Assembly (NCBI GenBank): GCA_963742865.1
Contig: CAVUNW010000042.1
Span: 50,469-114,468, forward strand
Source: Bog-532 sp963742865
Lineage (GTDB): Bacteria > Actinomycetota > Actinomycetes > Streptosporangiales > Streptosporangiaceae
Direction: 5' to 3'
DNA: 64,000 nucleotides
Part shown: positions 1 through 8,791 of the stretch, piece by piece
Position numbering within the stretch: position 1 is the stretch's first letter
Layout of the letters: each line of letters starts with the position of its first letter
Made by a program: the position numbers and the translations under genes
The notes under the pieces: model-generated
Seen by the model: only the letters and a program-made list of their open reading frames with translations
The model's database searches: none
Told to the model about the DNA's origin: nothing

Positions 1-121
1 CCTCTCCGACCACGGTGATGCCGTCGGCAGCATCGAGAATGACACAGAACCCGGACCGGACCAGCTCCTGGTCGTCGACCACGAGCACCCGGATGGGGGA
101 CTGCGCGACGGGGGCGGTCAT
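1..121 (-). CDS. Response regulator, N-terminal part (partial at window edge)
   Basis: Only the first 40 codons lie in the window. They encode a typical receiver-domain start: a hydrophobic first strand (IRVLVVDDQELVRSG) with the acidic pair that binds the metal ion for phosphotransfer. The ATG at 121 follows the stop of the upstream histidine kinase gene by 37 bases on the same strand, so the two form a two-component operon. In this kinase family the partner is almost always a NarL/LuxR-type regulator with a C-terminal helix-turn-helix; that half is outside the window, so the subclass is inferred from the kinase. Confidence 0.85.
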   Translation of the reverse strand, partial: MTAPVAQSPIRVLVVDDQELVRSGFCVILDAADGITVVGE

Positions 122-158
122 CGGGCGGGAACCTGGATCGGGACCGGCGTGGCGGCGG

Positions 159-1421
159 TCATCGGGCGGGCAGCCGGGCGGTGACGGCGAAACCGCCGGC
201 CGAGGTCGGGCCCACGCTGAGGTTCCCGCCGCACGAGGCGACCCGTTCGGCGATGCCGGCCAGGCCGAACCCGGTCCCGTCCAGCCCGGCCCGGGCCAGA
301 CCGGCCTCTGCCAGCCGCGCGTCCGCAGCGGGGCGCCCATTTGACGGCCGCCCAGGCCCGGAGTCGGCGACGGACACGGTGACGAAGCCGGGCTCGTAGG
401 TGACGGTGACGGCGGCGTGGTCGGTGTGGGCGTGCCGGATGGTGTTGGTCAGCGCCTCCTGAACGATCCGGTAGGCGGTCAGCTCGACGCCGGGCGCGAT
501 CTGCCCGGGAGTACCGGCGACTTCGAAATCGACGGCCAGCCCCGCGCCGCGGACCTGGTCGAGGACTCCGCCCAGGTCCCCGAGCGAGGCCGACGGCGAG
601 GTCTCCGGGCGTTCGGCGGGGCCGCGCAGGACCCCCAGGAGGCGGCGCAGCTCGGTCAGCGCCAGCCGGGCGGTGTCGCCGATGATGTCCACCGACCGCC
701 GGGCCTGGTCGGGCTGGCCCGGCAGCAGCGACGCCGCCGCCTCCGCCTGGACCGCCATCAGGCTGACGTGATGGGCCACCACATCGTGCAGTTCACGCGC
801 GATGGTCGCGCGCTCCCGCGCGGCGGCACGCGACGACTGGCGGTCCAGCTCGGCCTCGGCCCAGTTGGCCCGGCTCTCGGCCACGATCAGGTTCGCCTGC
901 CGGGCGCGGCTGAGCACGCCCGCCACCCCGGCGGTGAGGAAAATGAACGCCTGGGTGATCGCGTCGTACGGCTCGCTGTGGCCCGGCGCGGCCAGCGAGA
1001 CGGACAGGCCCGCTATGACGAAGGCCGAGACGATCCAGCGCCACAGCCGGTCCGTGCGGACCATGACCGTATAGAGCGCGATCGCCGGCCCGAGGGGGAA
1101 CGGCGCGGACCCGAACCCGATCTGGTCGTAGGCAACCCGGGCCGCGCCGATGACCAGCGCGACAAGCACGGAACCGGGCCATCGCCACGAGCCCGCGCGT
1201 CGCCAGACAAGCGGCAGGGCCTGCATGATGACCAGGAGCTCGGCCAGCCAGAACGGATGCAGCTGCGCCCGGAACGGCAGCAGGGACAGGGCGTTGACGA
1301 TGGCCAGCGCCACGGCCAGGGCCGCATCCTGAACCCGTTCCTGCCGCCGCCGCGGCAACGCAGCCATCCGTGCGGCTATCGCCTGGGGAAACCGGGCGAT
1401 CCGCACGGCCGGGCTGGTCAC
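159..1421 (-). CDS. Two-component sensor histidine kinase (HisKA_3 type)
   Basis: A 420-residue membrane kinase that autophosphorylates on a histidine and passes the phosphate to the adjacent response regulator. Residues about 32-170 form several hydrophobic membrane segments with little extracellular loop, so the signal may be membrane-borne. The dimerisation and phosphoacceptor helix carries RELHDVVAHHVSLM, with His212 the expected phosphorylated residue, as in DesK/NarX-like kinases. A C-terminal HATPase domain shows the DSGPG box and a GFGLAGIAERV glycine-rich lid. Length and architecture are normal for actinobacterial HisKA_3 kinases. The stimulus cannot be read from sequence. Confidence 0.93.
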   Translation of the reverse strand: MTSPAVRIARFPQAIAARMAALPRRRQERVQDAALAVALAIVNALSLLPFRAQLHPFWLAELLVIMQALPLVWRRAGSWRWPGSVLVALVIGAARVAYDQIGFGSAPFPLGPAIALYTVMVRTDRLWRWIVSAFVIAGLSVSLAAPGHSEPYDAITQAFIFLTAGVAGVLSRARQANLIVAESRANWAEAELDRQSSRAAARERATIARELHDVVAHHVSLMAVQAEAAASLLPGQPDQARRSVDIIGDTARLALTELRRLLGVLRGPAERPETSPSASLGDLGGVLDQVRGAGLAVDFEVAGTPGQIAPGVELTAYRIVQEALTNTIRHAHTDHAAVTVTYEPGFVTVSVADSGPGRPSNGRPAADARLAEAGLARAGLDGTGFGLAGIAERVASCGGNLSVGPTSAGGFAVTARLPAR

Positions 1422-1600
1422 GTCCCGATCGTACGGCCTGGGGCCGCGGCGGCGGATCAGCCGTGCGGATGAGCGACCGGATCAGCCCTGGGACGGAGGT
1501 CGAGCGGCCGGCGAGCACTTGCCTCCGGCCCAACGGGGAGAGCGTGAAATCGGCTGGGCGGTCGATGCGCGGATCCCCCGCGTGCCGCCACGCTGAGGGC

Positions 1601-3135
1601 ATGAACCTGACCGCTGACAGTCCGCTGGCCGCGCACCGGCCAGCCACTGCCCCGCCAAGGCCCGCCTGGCTGCGGGCAGCAGCAATCGCGGCCGCCGCGT
1701 TCGGCATCGAAATGGCGGTCAGCGCCCGATACGGCTACCACCGTGACGAGCTGTACTTCCTGACCGCCGGTCACCACCTGGCCTTCGGCTACGTTGACCA
1801 GCCGCCGCTGACCCCGCTGCTGGCGCGGCTCACCGCCGCCGCGAGTGGCAACACGCTGGCCGGGTTCCGGGTGCTGCCGGCGCTCGCCCTCGCCGCGCTG
1901 GTCCTGCTCACGGCCGAGATGAGCCGGCTGCTCGGCGCCGGCCGGCTGGCCAGGTCATCGCCGCGCTCGCGACCGCGACGTGCGGTGAGTACCTGGGGGC
2001 CATGCACGAACTGACCACCACGACACCGGACTTCGTGTTCTGGGCGGTCACGCTGCTCCTGGTCATGCGCCTGCTCGTCAGCGAGGATCCGCGCTGGTGG
2101 CTGGCCATCGGGGCCTGCGTCGGTGCCGGCAGCGAGGCCAAATGGAACATCGGTTTCCTGGCCGCGGCGCTGGCGGCCGGCTTCCTCGCCTGCGGATGGC
2201 GTAATACTGCGTCCCGGCTGCTGCGCAGCCGGTACCTATTGCTGGGGTGCGGGCTGGCGCTGGCACTCGCCGCCCCCGCCGTCATCTGGCAGGCGGCGCA
2301 CGGCTGGCCGAACCTGGACGTGTACCGCTCCCTGCAGGGCGCGGCCGGGCACAACCGGGCCACGTACTGGGTCGCTCAGGTCCTCTACACCGGGCCAGCG
2401 CTGACCCCGATCTGGATCACGGGCGTGATCTGGTCGCTGCGCAGCCCGGCGGCCCGCCGCTTCCGGCCGGTCGCGCTGGCCTGCGTGATCGTGATCGTGC
2501 TGCAGTTCGTGCTCGGCGGCAAGCCGTACTACCCGGGCGCGGTCTACACGTTCCTGTTCGCCGCGGGTTCGGTGCCGATCGGCCGGAGGATCGCGGCGCG
2601 CCCGTCGCGGGCCGGCCGGGCGTGGCCGTTCGCCGTCATCCTGGCCGCCGCGGCCGTCGGGCTGCCCATTTCACTGCCGGTGCTGCCAGCCCGGGTGCTG
2701 CACACGGTGCCGCTCCAGAAGATCAACTACGACCTGGGCGAGACGATCAGCTGGCCGCGGCAGGTCGCGCTGGTCGCACGGGAGTACGCGGCGCTGCCGC
2801 CCGCGGAGCGGTCGCGGACCACCATCCTCACCGGCAATTACGGCGAGGCGGGCGCGATCGACCGTTATGGACCGGGGCTTGGGCTGCCGGGGGTGTACAG
2901 CGGGGCCAACAACTTCTGGCTCTGGGGCCCGCCGCCCGCGGCCGACACCTCCGCCATCGCGGTGAATGTCGACCCCGGCCTGCTGCGCCGCGAGTTCGCC
3001 CGCGTCCGGATCATCGCTACCTTCAGGAACGGGCTCGGCGTCGATGACGACGAGCAGGGAGTGCCGGTCTACCTGGCCACCGGGCTGAGGTCGTCCTGGG
3101 CGCAGGCCTGGCCCGCGTTCCGCGACTATTCCTGA
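1601..3135 (+). pseudogene. Membrane glycosyltransferase (GT39/PMT_2-like), frameshifted
   Basis: A polytopic membrane protein of the dolichyl-phosphate-mannose mannosyltransferase-like superfamily, which transfers sugars from polyprenyl phosphate donors at the outer membrane face. The first part contains the family's early loop (GYHRDELYFLTAGHHLAFGY and DQPPLTPLLARL), including the acidic residue after the first helix expected for catalysis. The frame then breaks near 1950: the other frame continues as QVIAALATATCGEYLGAMHELTTT, which reads as an uninterrupted protein if one C is restored in GGCCAGG. The second part, to 3135, has about eight more membrane segments and a soluble C-terminal domain. 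ATG 1601 is chosen because it precedes the conserved region. Either a recent inactivation or a base-call error in a C run. Confidence 0.8.
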
Positions 3136-3244
3136 GACGGTCCCGATTACCCGCCCCGGGATGTAGAAAATCGCGGCGCGGCTCCGACTAGGGGATGTGA
3201 GCACCCCCGCCGGGACCGGCGGGACCCCGAAAACGGAGGCAGCA

Positions 3245-3583
3245 ATGAGCAAGATCATCGTTGGGCTATCGACCTACTGGCCGCAGATCCTCGGCCTCTA
3301 CGCGCTGCTCGAGCAGATCTCGCCCAGCCCCGTCGTCACCCTCAACCGGGCGGTCGCCCTCGCCGAGGCCTACGGGCCGGACGCGGGACTTCGGCTGCTG
3401 GACGGGCTGGACGGCGATCGCAAGCTGGCCAGCCAGCACCGGCTGCACGCGGTTCGCGGCCACCTGCACGAGATGGCCGGCGACCGGGACGCGGCGCGCG
3501 CCGCCTACCTGGCCGCCGCCCGGCGGACCACCAGCCTGCCCGAGAAGCGCTACCTCGAGCGCAAGGCCGCCGCCCTGTCGTAG
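3245..3583 (+). pseudogene. Chimeric remnant: C-terminal domain of an ECF42-type sigma factor
   Basis: The product is about 112 residues from ATG 3245, which follows an ACGGAGGCAGCA ribosome site. From WPQILGLYALLEQ onward it matches the TPR-like C-terminal extension of ECF42 sigma factors (DUF6596 region: NRAVALAEAYGPDAGLRLLD, then HAVRGHLHEMAGD and ERKAAAL). The sigma-2 and sigma-4 domains that bind core polymerase and promoter DNA are missing. The first nine residues (MSKIIVGLS) instead resemble the start of a RibD/dihydrofolate-reductase-like protein, so a deletion has probably fused the ribosome site and start of one gene to the tail of another. It cannot work as a sigma factor. Confidence 0.7.
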
Positions 3584-3609
3584 CTGAACCCGGCGGCGCG
3601 CGCAGCCAG

Positions 3610-4032
3610 TTACCAGATGCGGGCGCGGGTGGGGGTCACGCGGATCACGTGCGGGTAGTCGTCGGAGAAACTCTGCGGCGTCCAGCCGTAGGAGTCGATG
3701 AACCCGCGGTACTTCTCGATGTAGGCCGGCACGGCATCCGCGCGGGGACCGTCCGGGTCGATCCGGGCGTCGCCCTCGAAGATCACGTTGGCACCGCCCC
3801 GCCCGTTGCCCTCCAGGTGCAGGGAAACGTGCGGGTTGGACTCGATGCTCTGGTTCTTCGGCCCGCTCTTGGCCCCGTAGATCAGGAACTCCCCGTCGTC
3901 CCACAGGAACCAGACCGGGGTCGATTGCGGCTGCCCGGATGGGCTGACGGTGGTCATCCAGATAATCGGCTCGGACTGCAGGCGGCCCTCAGCCGCGGTG
4001 TGCGCTGGCTTCGCCAGATCCAGGATCGTCAT
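3610..4032 (-). CDS. Pyridoxamine 5'-phosphate oxidase-fold protein (flavin/F420 binding)
   Basis: A 140-residue split-barrel protein of the PNPOx-like superfamily, close to the actinobacterial TIGR03667 (Rv3369-like) group. Visible hallmarks are the first strands IIWMTTVSPSGQPQSTPVWF, the NPHVSLHLEGN strand, the GDARI turn and a C-terminal VIRVTPTRARIW. Family members bind FMN, F420 or haem and reduce small substrates; no substrate can be assigned. ATG 4032 is chosen because it fits the usual family start (MTILDLAKPAH). It lies 38 bases downstream of a DUF6855-like gene on the same strand. The same frame stays open far upstream through 5625, but that is high-GC read-through, not one protein. 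Confidence 0.88.
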   Translation of the reverse strand: MTILDLAKPAHTAAEGRLQSEPIIWMTTVSPSGQPQSTPVWFLWDDGEFLIYGAKSGPKNQSIESNPHVSLHLEGNGRGGANVIFEGDARIDPDGPRADAVPAYIEKYRGFIDSYGWTPQSFSDDYPHVIRVTPTRARIW

Positions 4033-4070
4033 GGGTCCAGTCGTACCATCCGGCACCGGCTCCCGGGCCG

Positions 4071-4487
4071 CTACCGGGCCCGCATGCGGTTGTTGCGCGC
4101 GTTGTGCTCGACCTCGGCGAGGCCGAGGGCTTCCAGGACCGGCGGCACGTAGTTGCCGAACCGCCCCCGCAGGCCCTTCTTCATCCCGTACCAGCCGCCG
4201 ACCGGGTTGTCCGGCGAGCGGCCCCAGGCCTCGACGGTGCCCTCGGCGGCCGGCTTCTGCTCGTCGGCGTTGCCCAGCGGCATCCAGTCGCCGCCCTCCT
4301 TCAGCATCGCGTGCAGGTCCTCGATGCAGCGCAGCTGGTACCGCAGTTGCGTGGTGCCCACCTGGACCACCAGCGCGGGCGGATCGCCGCCCTCGTCCCG
4401 CCAGGCCTCGAAATCGGACTTGCCGGGCGGTGTGCTCAGAATCCACGGGTCGGCGGCGGTGCCGGACCCGGCGACGTTGCTGGTCAT
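4071..4487 (-). CDS. Conserved protein of unknown function (DUF6855-like)
   Basis: A 138-residue soluble protein of a conserved actinobacterial family of unknown function. Diagnostic stretches are DPWILSTPPGKSDFEAWRD, LRYQLRCIEDLHAMLKEGGD, AWGRSPDNPVGGWYGMKKG and the C-terminal EVEHNARNNRMRAR. There is no signal peptide or membrane segment. ATG 4487 is preferred over the longer ATG 4550 because GAGGGGGAACAG lies just before it and homologues start close to here. The gene is divergent from the WYL-type regulator at 4573 and shares with it an 85-bp region containing a perfect palindrome, so the regulator probably controls it. Confidence 0.82.
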   Translation of the reverse strand: MTSNVAGSGTAADPWILSTPPGKSDFEAWRDEGGDPPALVVQVGTTQLRYQLRCIEDLHAMLKEGGDWMPLGNADEQKPAAEGTVEAWGRSPDNPVGGWYGMKKGLRGRFGNYVPPVLEALGLAEVEHNARNNRMRAR

Positions 4488-4528
4488 CTGTTCCCCCTCG
4501 ATCGTGGTCGCTGGCCAGTATGGCAGCG

Positions 4529-4555
4529 AATACGTGACATCTTGTGTCACGTATT
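4529..4555. promoter_or_regulatory. Perfect palindromic operator candidate
   Basis: AATACGTGACA and TGTCACGTATT form an 11+11 bp perfect inverted repeat with a 5-nt spacer, centred in the divergent region between the DUF6855-like gene and the WYL-type regulator. Local GC is far below the window average. This is the expected site for autoregulation by the regulator starting at 4573. Confidence 0.7.
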
Positions 4556-4572
4556 GCGATTATCGTGGTCGC

Positions 4573-5175
4573 GTGCGCGCCAGCCGTCTCGTCAGCCTGC
4601 TCGGCCTGCTCCAGGCGCGGGGCCGGATGAGCACCCGCCAGCTCGCGGCCGAGCTTGAGGTGTGCGAGCGCACCGTGCTGCGCGACATCGAGGCGCTCAG
4701 CACCGCCGGCATCCCGGTCTACGCGACCCGGGGGCGGCACGGCGGCTTCGAGCTGATGGACGGGTTCAGCAGCGACCTGGTCGGTGGCCGGCGCCGGGGC
4801 GAGGCCCCGCCCGGGCCGCCTGCGGCCGGGGACGGGGTTCAGCGTGCGCTGATCCGGCTGTCGCCGCGCGGCCGGAGGCTGGCGGCGCTGCTCGGACGGC
4901 CCGCAGGCCTGCACATCCGCCGCCGTCCGGCCCCGGCTCTTGCCGCCGGCCCTGCCCCTGGCCCGGCTGACTGGGCCGAAGCCTGGATCCGGATCGACTC
5001 GCCGGACACCGCGGTCCTGGACCTGCTGGCCCTGGGCGCGGAGGTCGAGGTCGTGCGGCCGCCCGAACTGCGGGCGCAGATGGCCCAGGTCGCCCGCCAG
5101 ATCGCGGCCCGGCACGCCGCGGGCGGGGAGAGGGACGCCCAGGGCGCCGCCCCCGCTGCCGGCGGCGCCGGCTGA
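4573..5175 (+). CDS. DeoR/WYL-type transcriptional regulator lacking the WYL core
   Basis: A 200-residue regulator from GTG 4573. Residues 1-60 are an HTH_11-type helix-turn-helix typical of YafY/PafBC-like WYL regulators (GRMSTRQLAAELEVCERTVL, then RDIEALSTAGIPVYA, RGRHGGFEL). The C-terminus matches the extreme end of the family (LLALGAEVEVVRPPELRAQM). The central WYL domain and the segment before it, normally about 120 residues, are missing: the protein jumps from GFSSDLVGG through a Gly/Pro/Arg-rich stretch to the late part. Full-length relatives have about 320 residues. DNA binding may survive but ligand sensing is probably lost. No stop or frameshift marks the deletion. Confidence 0.75.
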   Translation: MRASRLVSLLGLLQARGRMSTRQLAAELEVCERTVLRDIEALSTAGIPVYATRGRHGGFELMDGFSSDLVGGRRRGEAPPGPPAAGDGVQRALIRLSPRGRRLAALLGRPAGLHIRRRPAPALAAGPAPGPADWAEAWIRIDSPDTAVLDLLALGAEVEVVRPPELRAQMAQVARQIAARHAAGGERDAQGAAPAAGGAG

Positions 5176-5625
5176 AACCGCCTGCCACTCCCCTTCGAGG
5201 CGGTACTCGACCGCCGTCGCGCGCCCGTTCTTCCGGCCGAAGTCCTCCAGCGGCGCGCGGTCGTTGTCCCCGCTCGGGTCGTACAGCCGGCCGATGGCCA
5301 GGCCGGAGCCGCCCTGGCCGGTCAGACGGAAGAACTTGCCCGCGGTCAGGGCCTCATAGACATCGGCCGGCCCGGCTTGCCCGGGCCCGGACTTGCCGAC
5401 CGCGGACGGCTCCGCGCCGTCGTATCCGGCGATCAGGTCCTCGGTGATCACCCAGCAGTACGGCGTCGTCAGGGACGAGAACTCCGACACCAGCGCGTCC
5501 GGGACGGTGCCCGCCTCCAGGTCAGGATCGCCGGGCGGGTTCTCCAGGCGGCTGTTGTCGGGAGCGGTCCCGACGCCGCCGGGATCCTCGCTGTCCGGGC
5601 TCTCGAGCTGACCGTCCACATGCAT
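5176..5625 (-). CDS. Conserved hypothetical protein, 3' end uncertain
   Basis: About 150 residues from ATG 5625. The N-terminal 45 residues are acidic and low complexity; the rest contains TPYCWVITEDLIAGYDGAEP, GRLYDPSGDNDRAPLEDFG and VEYRLEGEWQAV, as in small actinobacterial hypothetical proteins that end just after such an EYR-x-GEW motif. Here no stop follows, and the frame stays open into the antisense of the convergent WYL-type gene, so the natural stop seems lost or altered. I place the end at the last recognisable codon. Function unknown. Confidence 0.5.
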
Positions 5626-5709
5626 CCCCGTCCCGTCCGGCGTAGGAGTCTCATCCGTACCTTGAGGTGCCCAGGCAGGCCGCCGGTATTCCCTCTGTGC
5701 ACCCGGGCA

Positions 5710-8354
5710 TCAGATCAGCTGAAGCTGTCGGGCCCGGCGTACCGCTTCGCTGCGGTGATCCGCCGCCAGTTTCCGGTAGATGTTCCTGACGTGCGTCTTG
5801 ACGGTGTTGACCGAGATGTACATCTCGCTGGCGACCTCGGCGGTGTTCAGCATGGCTGACAGGTGCACCAGCACCTCCCGCTCGCGCTCGGTGAGCGGCT
5901 CAACCACCAGAACGGGGACGGCCTGATCCGGGTCCTTCACGGGAGCCGCCAGCTGCTCGTCGCCCAGAACGGGAGCGAGCAGGCGCCGGTAGGCGCCGGC
6001 CAGCTCAGGGTCGCGCCGTAGTACCGGTTCAAGCCAGCTACGCTCGGCCACGAAGGGCAGCCTGAGCTGCTCACGTTCGGCCAGCCGCAGCACGGACGCC
6101 AGTGACTTGCGGCCGCTCGCACTATCGCCGTTGACGTAGGCGAGCCGGGCGTGCACCAGCCACGCCAGCAGGCGTACCGGGCCCGGCGCCCCGTTACCGG
6201 CGGCAAGCACGGGAGCGAGCGCACGCTGTGCGGTCTCGTCCTCCCCGGCGGCCGCCCAGGCGTAGGCGAGGGTCACTGCGGCGTCGGGCGTGCTGCCGCG
6301 GCCGGCCCGTCCGGCGGCGGCCAGTGCCGCCGGGATGTCGCCGGACGCCGCGCATGCGCGCGCCTCGACGGCGATCAGTTGCTGGTCCAGCCAGGCCGGA
6401 ACATGCGATCCGGACCGCGCCCGGGTGATGATCTCTGCCGCCGTCGCCGTGCGTCCCTCGGCGAGGGCGCCGCCCGCGGCGACGAGGTAGGCTACCGCCC
6501 CGGTGAGCGGGTCCGGGCTTGCGCCGAGGGCGTCGTCCGCCTGCTTGAGACAACAGCGGGTCTCGTGCAGCTCATCGCGCTGCAGGTGCACCCAGGCCAG
6601 TGCGACCAGCGCCGCGGGGTCCGGGTTCTGGGCGGGTGGCCGGCCCTCACCGCTCGTGGAGACCGCGCGCGCGGCCAGCTCGGCCGCGCGGCCCAGCCGG
6701 CCGCGCAGGGCCTCCACCAGCGCCAGTTGCCCGGCACAGTCGGCCTCGTCATAGCCCGCGCCGGGAGCGGTCCCGGCGGCGCCGGCCTCGAGGACACGGG
6801 CCGCCTCGTCCAGATGGCCGGACCAGAGCTCAATGGCCCCCCGTCCGGACCGCACCCGGCGGGAAAGGTCGGGATGCCGCGCAAGCTTTCCGCGCGGGAT
6901 CCTGGTGAGCATCAGCTCCGCACGCCCAGCGGCCGACGCCGCTGCCCTCAGATCTCCGGCGCGAAGGGAGGCGGTGAGCCGGATGACCGCGGCGGTCAGC
7001 CGGCCGGTGGTCTCCTGATCGGCGGGAAAGGTCTCGAGTATGCCATCGGCGGCATCCAGCGCGGCGAGGCACGATTCAGGCCGGCCCGCGGAGAGCGCCA
7101 TCGCGGCCGAGACCAGGTGCGGCTGCGGCCCGGTCCAGGCCCGGGCGATCGGCATGTCCGCGAACTCTTCGGCCAGGGACCGGCCGCCCCGCTGCTCGAT
7201 GATCTGGCCGATCGCCAGCTGATCGATGACCATGCCGGCGGCGAGCGGCCAGTCACCGGCACCGGAGGCATGCCGCACCGCCTCGGCGAGCAGGCCGTTC
7301 CGCTCGTACCACCGGGCGGCTCGCTGATGCAGGGCGGTTACCCCGTCCGGATACTCCTGCCGCAGCTTCAGCCGCAGGACCTCGGCGAACAAGGTGTGGT
7401 ACCGGTACCACCCGGACCCGATCGGCCGGACAAACGCGTTCGCATGGGCCATGGCCCGGACGATGCTCCCCGCCCGCTCATTACCGGTCACCTCGACGGC
7501 AGCTTCGGCGCTGACCTGCTCCAGAATGGATGTGCGGAGCAGTACGTCCCGGACCTCAGGCGGCTGGGCGTTCAGCACTTCGTCCACCAGGTAGCCGGTC
7601 AGGGCACTTTCCCCGGCGACCAGCTCCTTGATGAACTGGCCGGGGTCGGGATGAGCGCCCAGCGAGATCGCGGCCAGCCGCAGGCCGCCGCCCAGCCCTC
7701 GGTCCGGCCGGTCAGGCGCTCCAGCGCATCCGCCGTCAGCCTGCAGCCGTGCCGGGCCAGCAGCTGGCCCGCTTCAGCGATACTGAAGGCCAGGTCACCG
7801 GCCCGGATTTCGGTCAGCTGACCGGCCAGCCGGTAGCGGTGCAGCGACAGCAGCGGATCCATGCGCGACGCCACCACCAGGCGCAGCCCGGCCCCGACGT
7901 TCCGCAGCACGAAGTCAAGCTCCTTCAGCACCGTCGGCTCCGTCAGCAGGTGCATGTCGTCCAGGACCAGCGTTACCGGCCGCTCCTGGGCCGCGAGGGC
8001 CGCGGTCAACCGCAGCAAGAACACGTCATTGCCCGGCCGCTCCCGGGTGGCGTCCGGACTGGAGACGGTAACGCCGGACCGGCACAACGCCGCCACGACG
8101 TAGGACCAGAACACCCCGGGCCGGTTGTCGAACTTATCCAGGCTTACCCAGGCAACCGGCCCCGGTTCAGTCGCCACCCACAGGGCCAGGGCCATCGTCT
8201 TGCCCGCGCCAGCCGGACCGGTCAGAACGGTCAGCGGGCACCATCGTGTACTCCGGGCGATCAGCTCGGTGATCCGCCGTCGCCGGACAGCCCAGTCCGG
8301 CACCCCCATCGCCGTGATCTTGGAGGTCAGGACCGGATCGCCCGCGCTAGACAT
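5710..8354 (-). pseudogene. LAL (MalT-like) LuxR-family regulator, frameshifted
   Basis: A large ATP-dependent LuxR regulator of about 880 residues if repaired. The N-terminal part has the STAND ATPase core: Walker A LTGPAGAGKTMALALW, Walker B TLVLDDMHLL and a sensor-like VVASRMDPLL. The middle is a long TPR-like helical repeat region and the C-terminus a LuxR helix-turn-helix (PLTEREREVLVHLSAMLNTA, then YISVNTVKTHVRNIYRKL). The frame breaks near 7690 at EGWAA: adding one G to the GGCGGCGGCC run restores GLRLAAISLGAHPDPGQF and joins the halves. GTG/ATG choice: ATG 8354 overlaps the stop of the 84-aa gene upstream, indicating translational coupling. Such proteins bind maltotriose-like or acyl ligands; none can be assigned. 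Confidence 0.85.
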
Positions 8355-8601
8355 GACAGCGACCTGAGCGCGGCGGAGGCATCGCGGGCGCCGTAACCGG
8401 GCCCACGAGGCGCAAGTGGACGACTTCGAGCCCGAAGCCGGTGATCCGCTGGACGAGCCCGGACAGGGCGGCCTGATCGGGCAACTCGGCGCGCAGGGTC
8501 GTCGTGCCCGGGCCTACGGTGACCGTGCAGTCGTCGAATTCCGCCCGCAACGTGCTGCCCGCCTGACCCGTGAACGTGATCTCGTATGTCTGGGACTGCA
8601 T
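8347..8601 (-). CDS. Small conserved protein, 84 aa, coupled to the LAL regulator
   Basis: A short beta-rich acidic protein starting QTYEITFTGQAGSTLRAEFD, with a second block GTTTLRAELPDQAALSGLVQ and GLEVVHLRLV. Similar small proteins occur in actinobacteria, but no function is established to my knowledge. It has no signal peptide or transmembrane helix. Its 3' end overlaps the start of the MalT-like regulator by 8 bases, so the two are cotranscribed and probably coupled; a role as modulator or partner of that STAND ATPase is inference. It is divergent from the second LAL gene at 8792. Confidence 0.75.
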   Translation of the reverse strand: MQSQTYEITFTGQAGSTLRAEFDDCTVTVGPGTTTLRAELPDQAALSGLVQRITGFGLEVVHLRLVGPVTAPAMPPPRSGRCHV

Positions 8602-8791
8602 GGGGCCAAGGCCCTCCCATCTGCTTGTTCTCGTGTGCTGCCAGCGTGTTTGCTGGCTACGGCCAGCGTCACCACCCGCTCGGGGGTTATCCGCGAATCC
8701 ACGGCATCGGCCGGCCGGTCAAACGGCGGCTTAGGATCAGGGAAGCGGCCAGTGGCCAGCGCTTACGGCGGGAAATCACCTGGGGGGACGT

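Noticed and set aside
417..1472. 351-codon frame antisense to the histidine kinase
   Set aside because: Shadow frame; no recognisable domain and the opposite strand encodes a complete kinase.
3610..5625. Single 671-codon minus-strand protein spanning three loci
   Set aside because: Its ends match two unrelated proteins and its middle is antisense to the WYL-type gene and out of frame with the DUF6855-like gene; the absence of stops is due to high GC.
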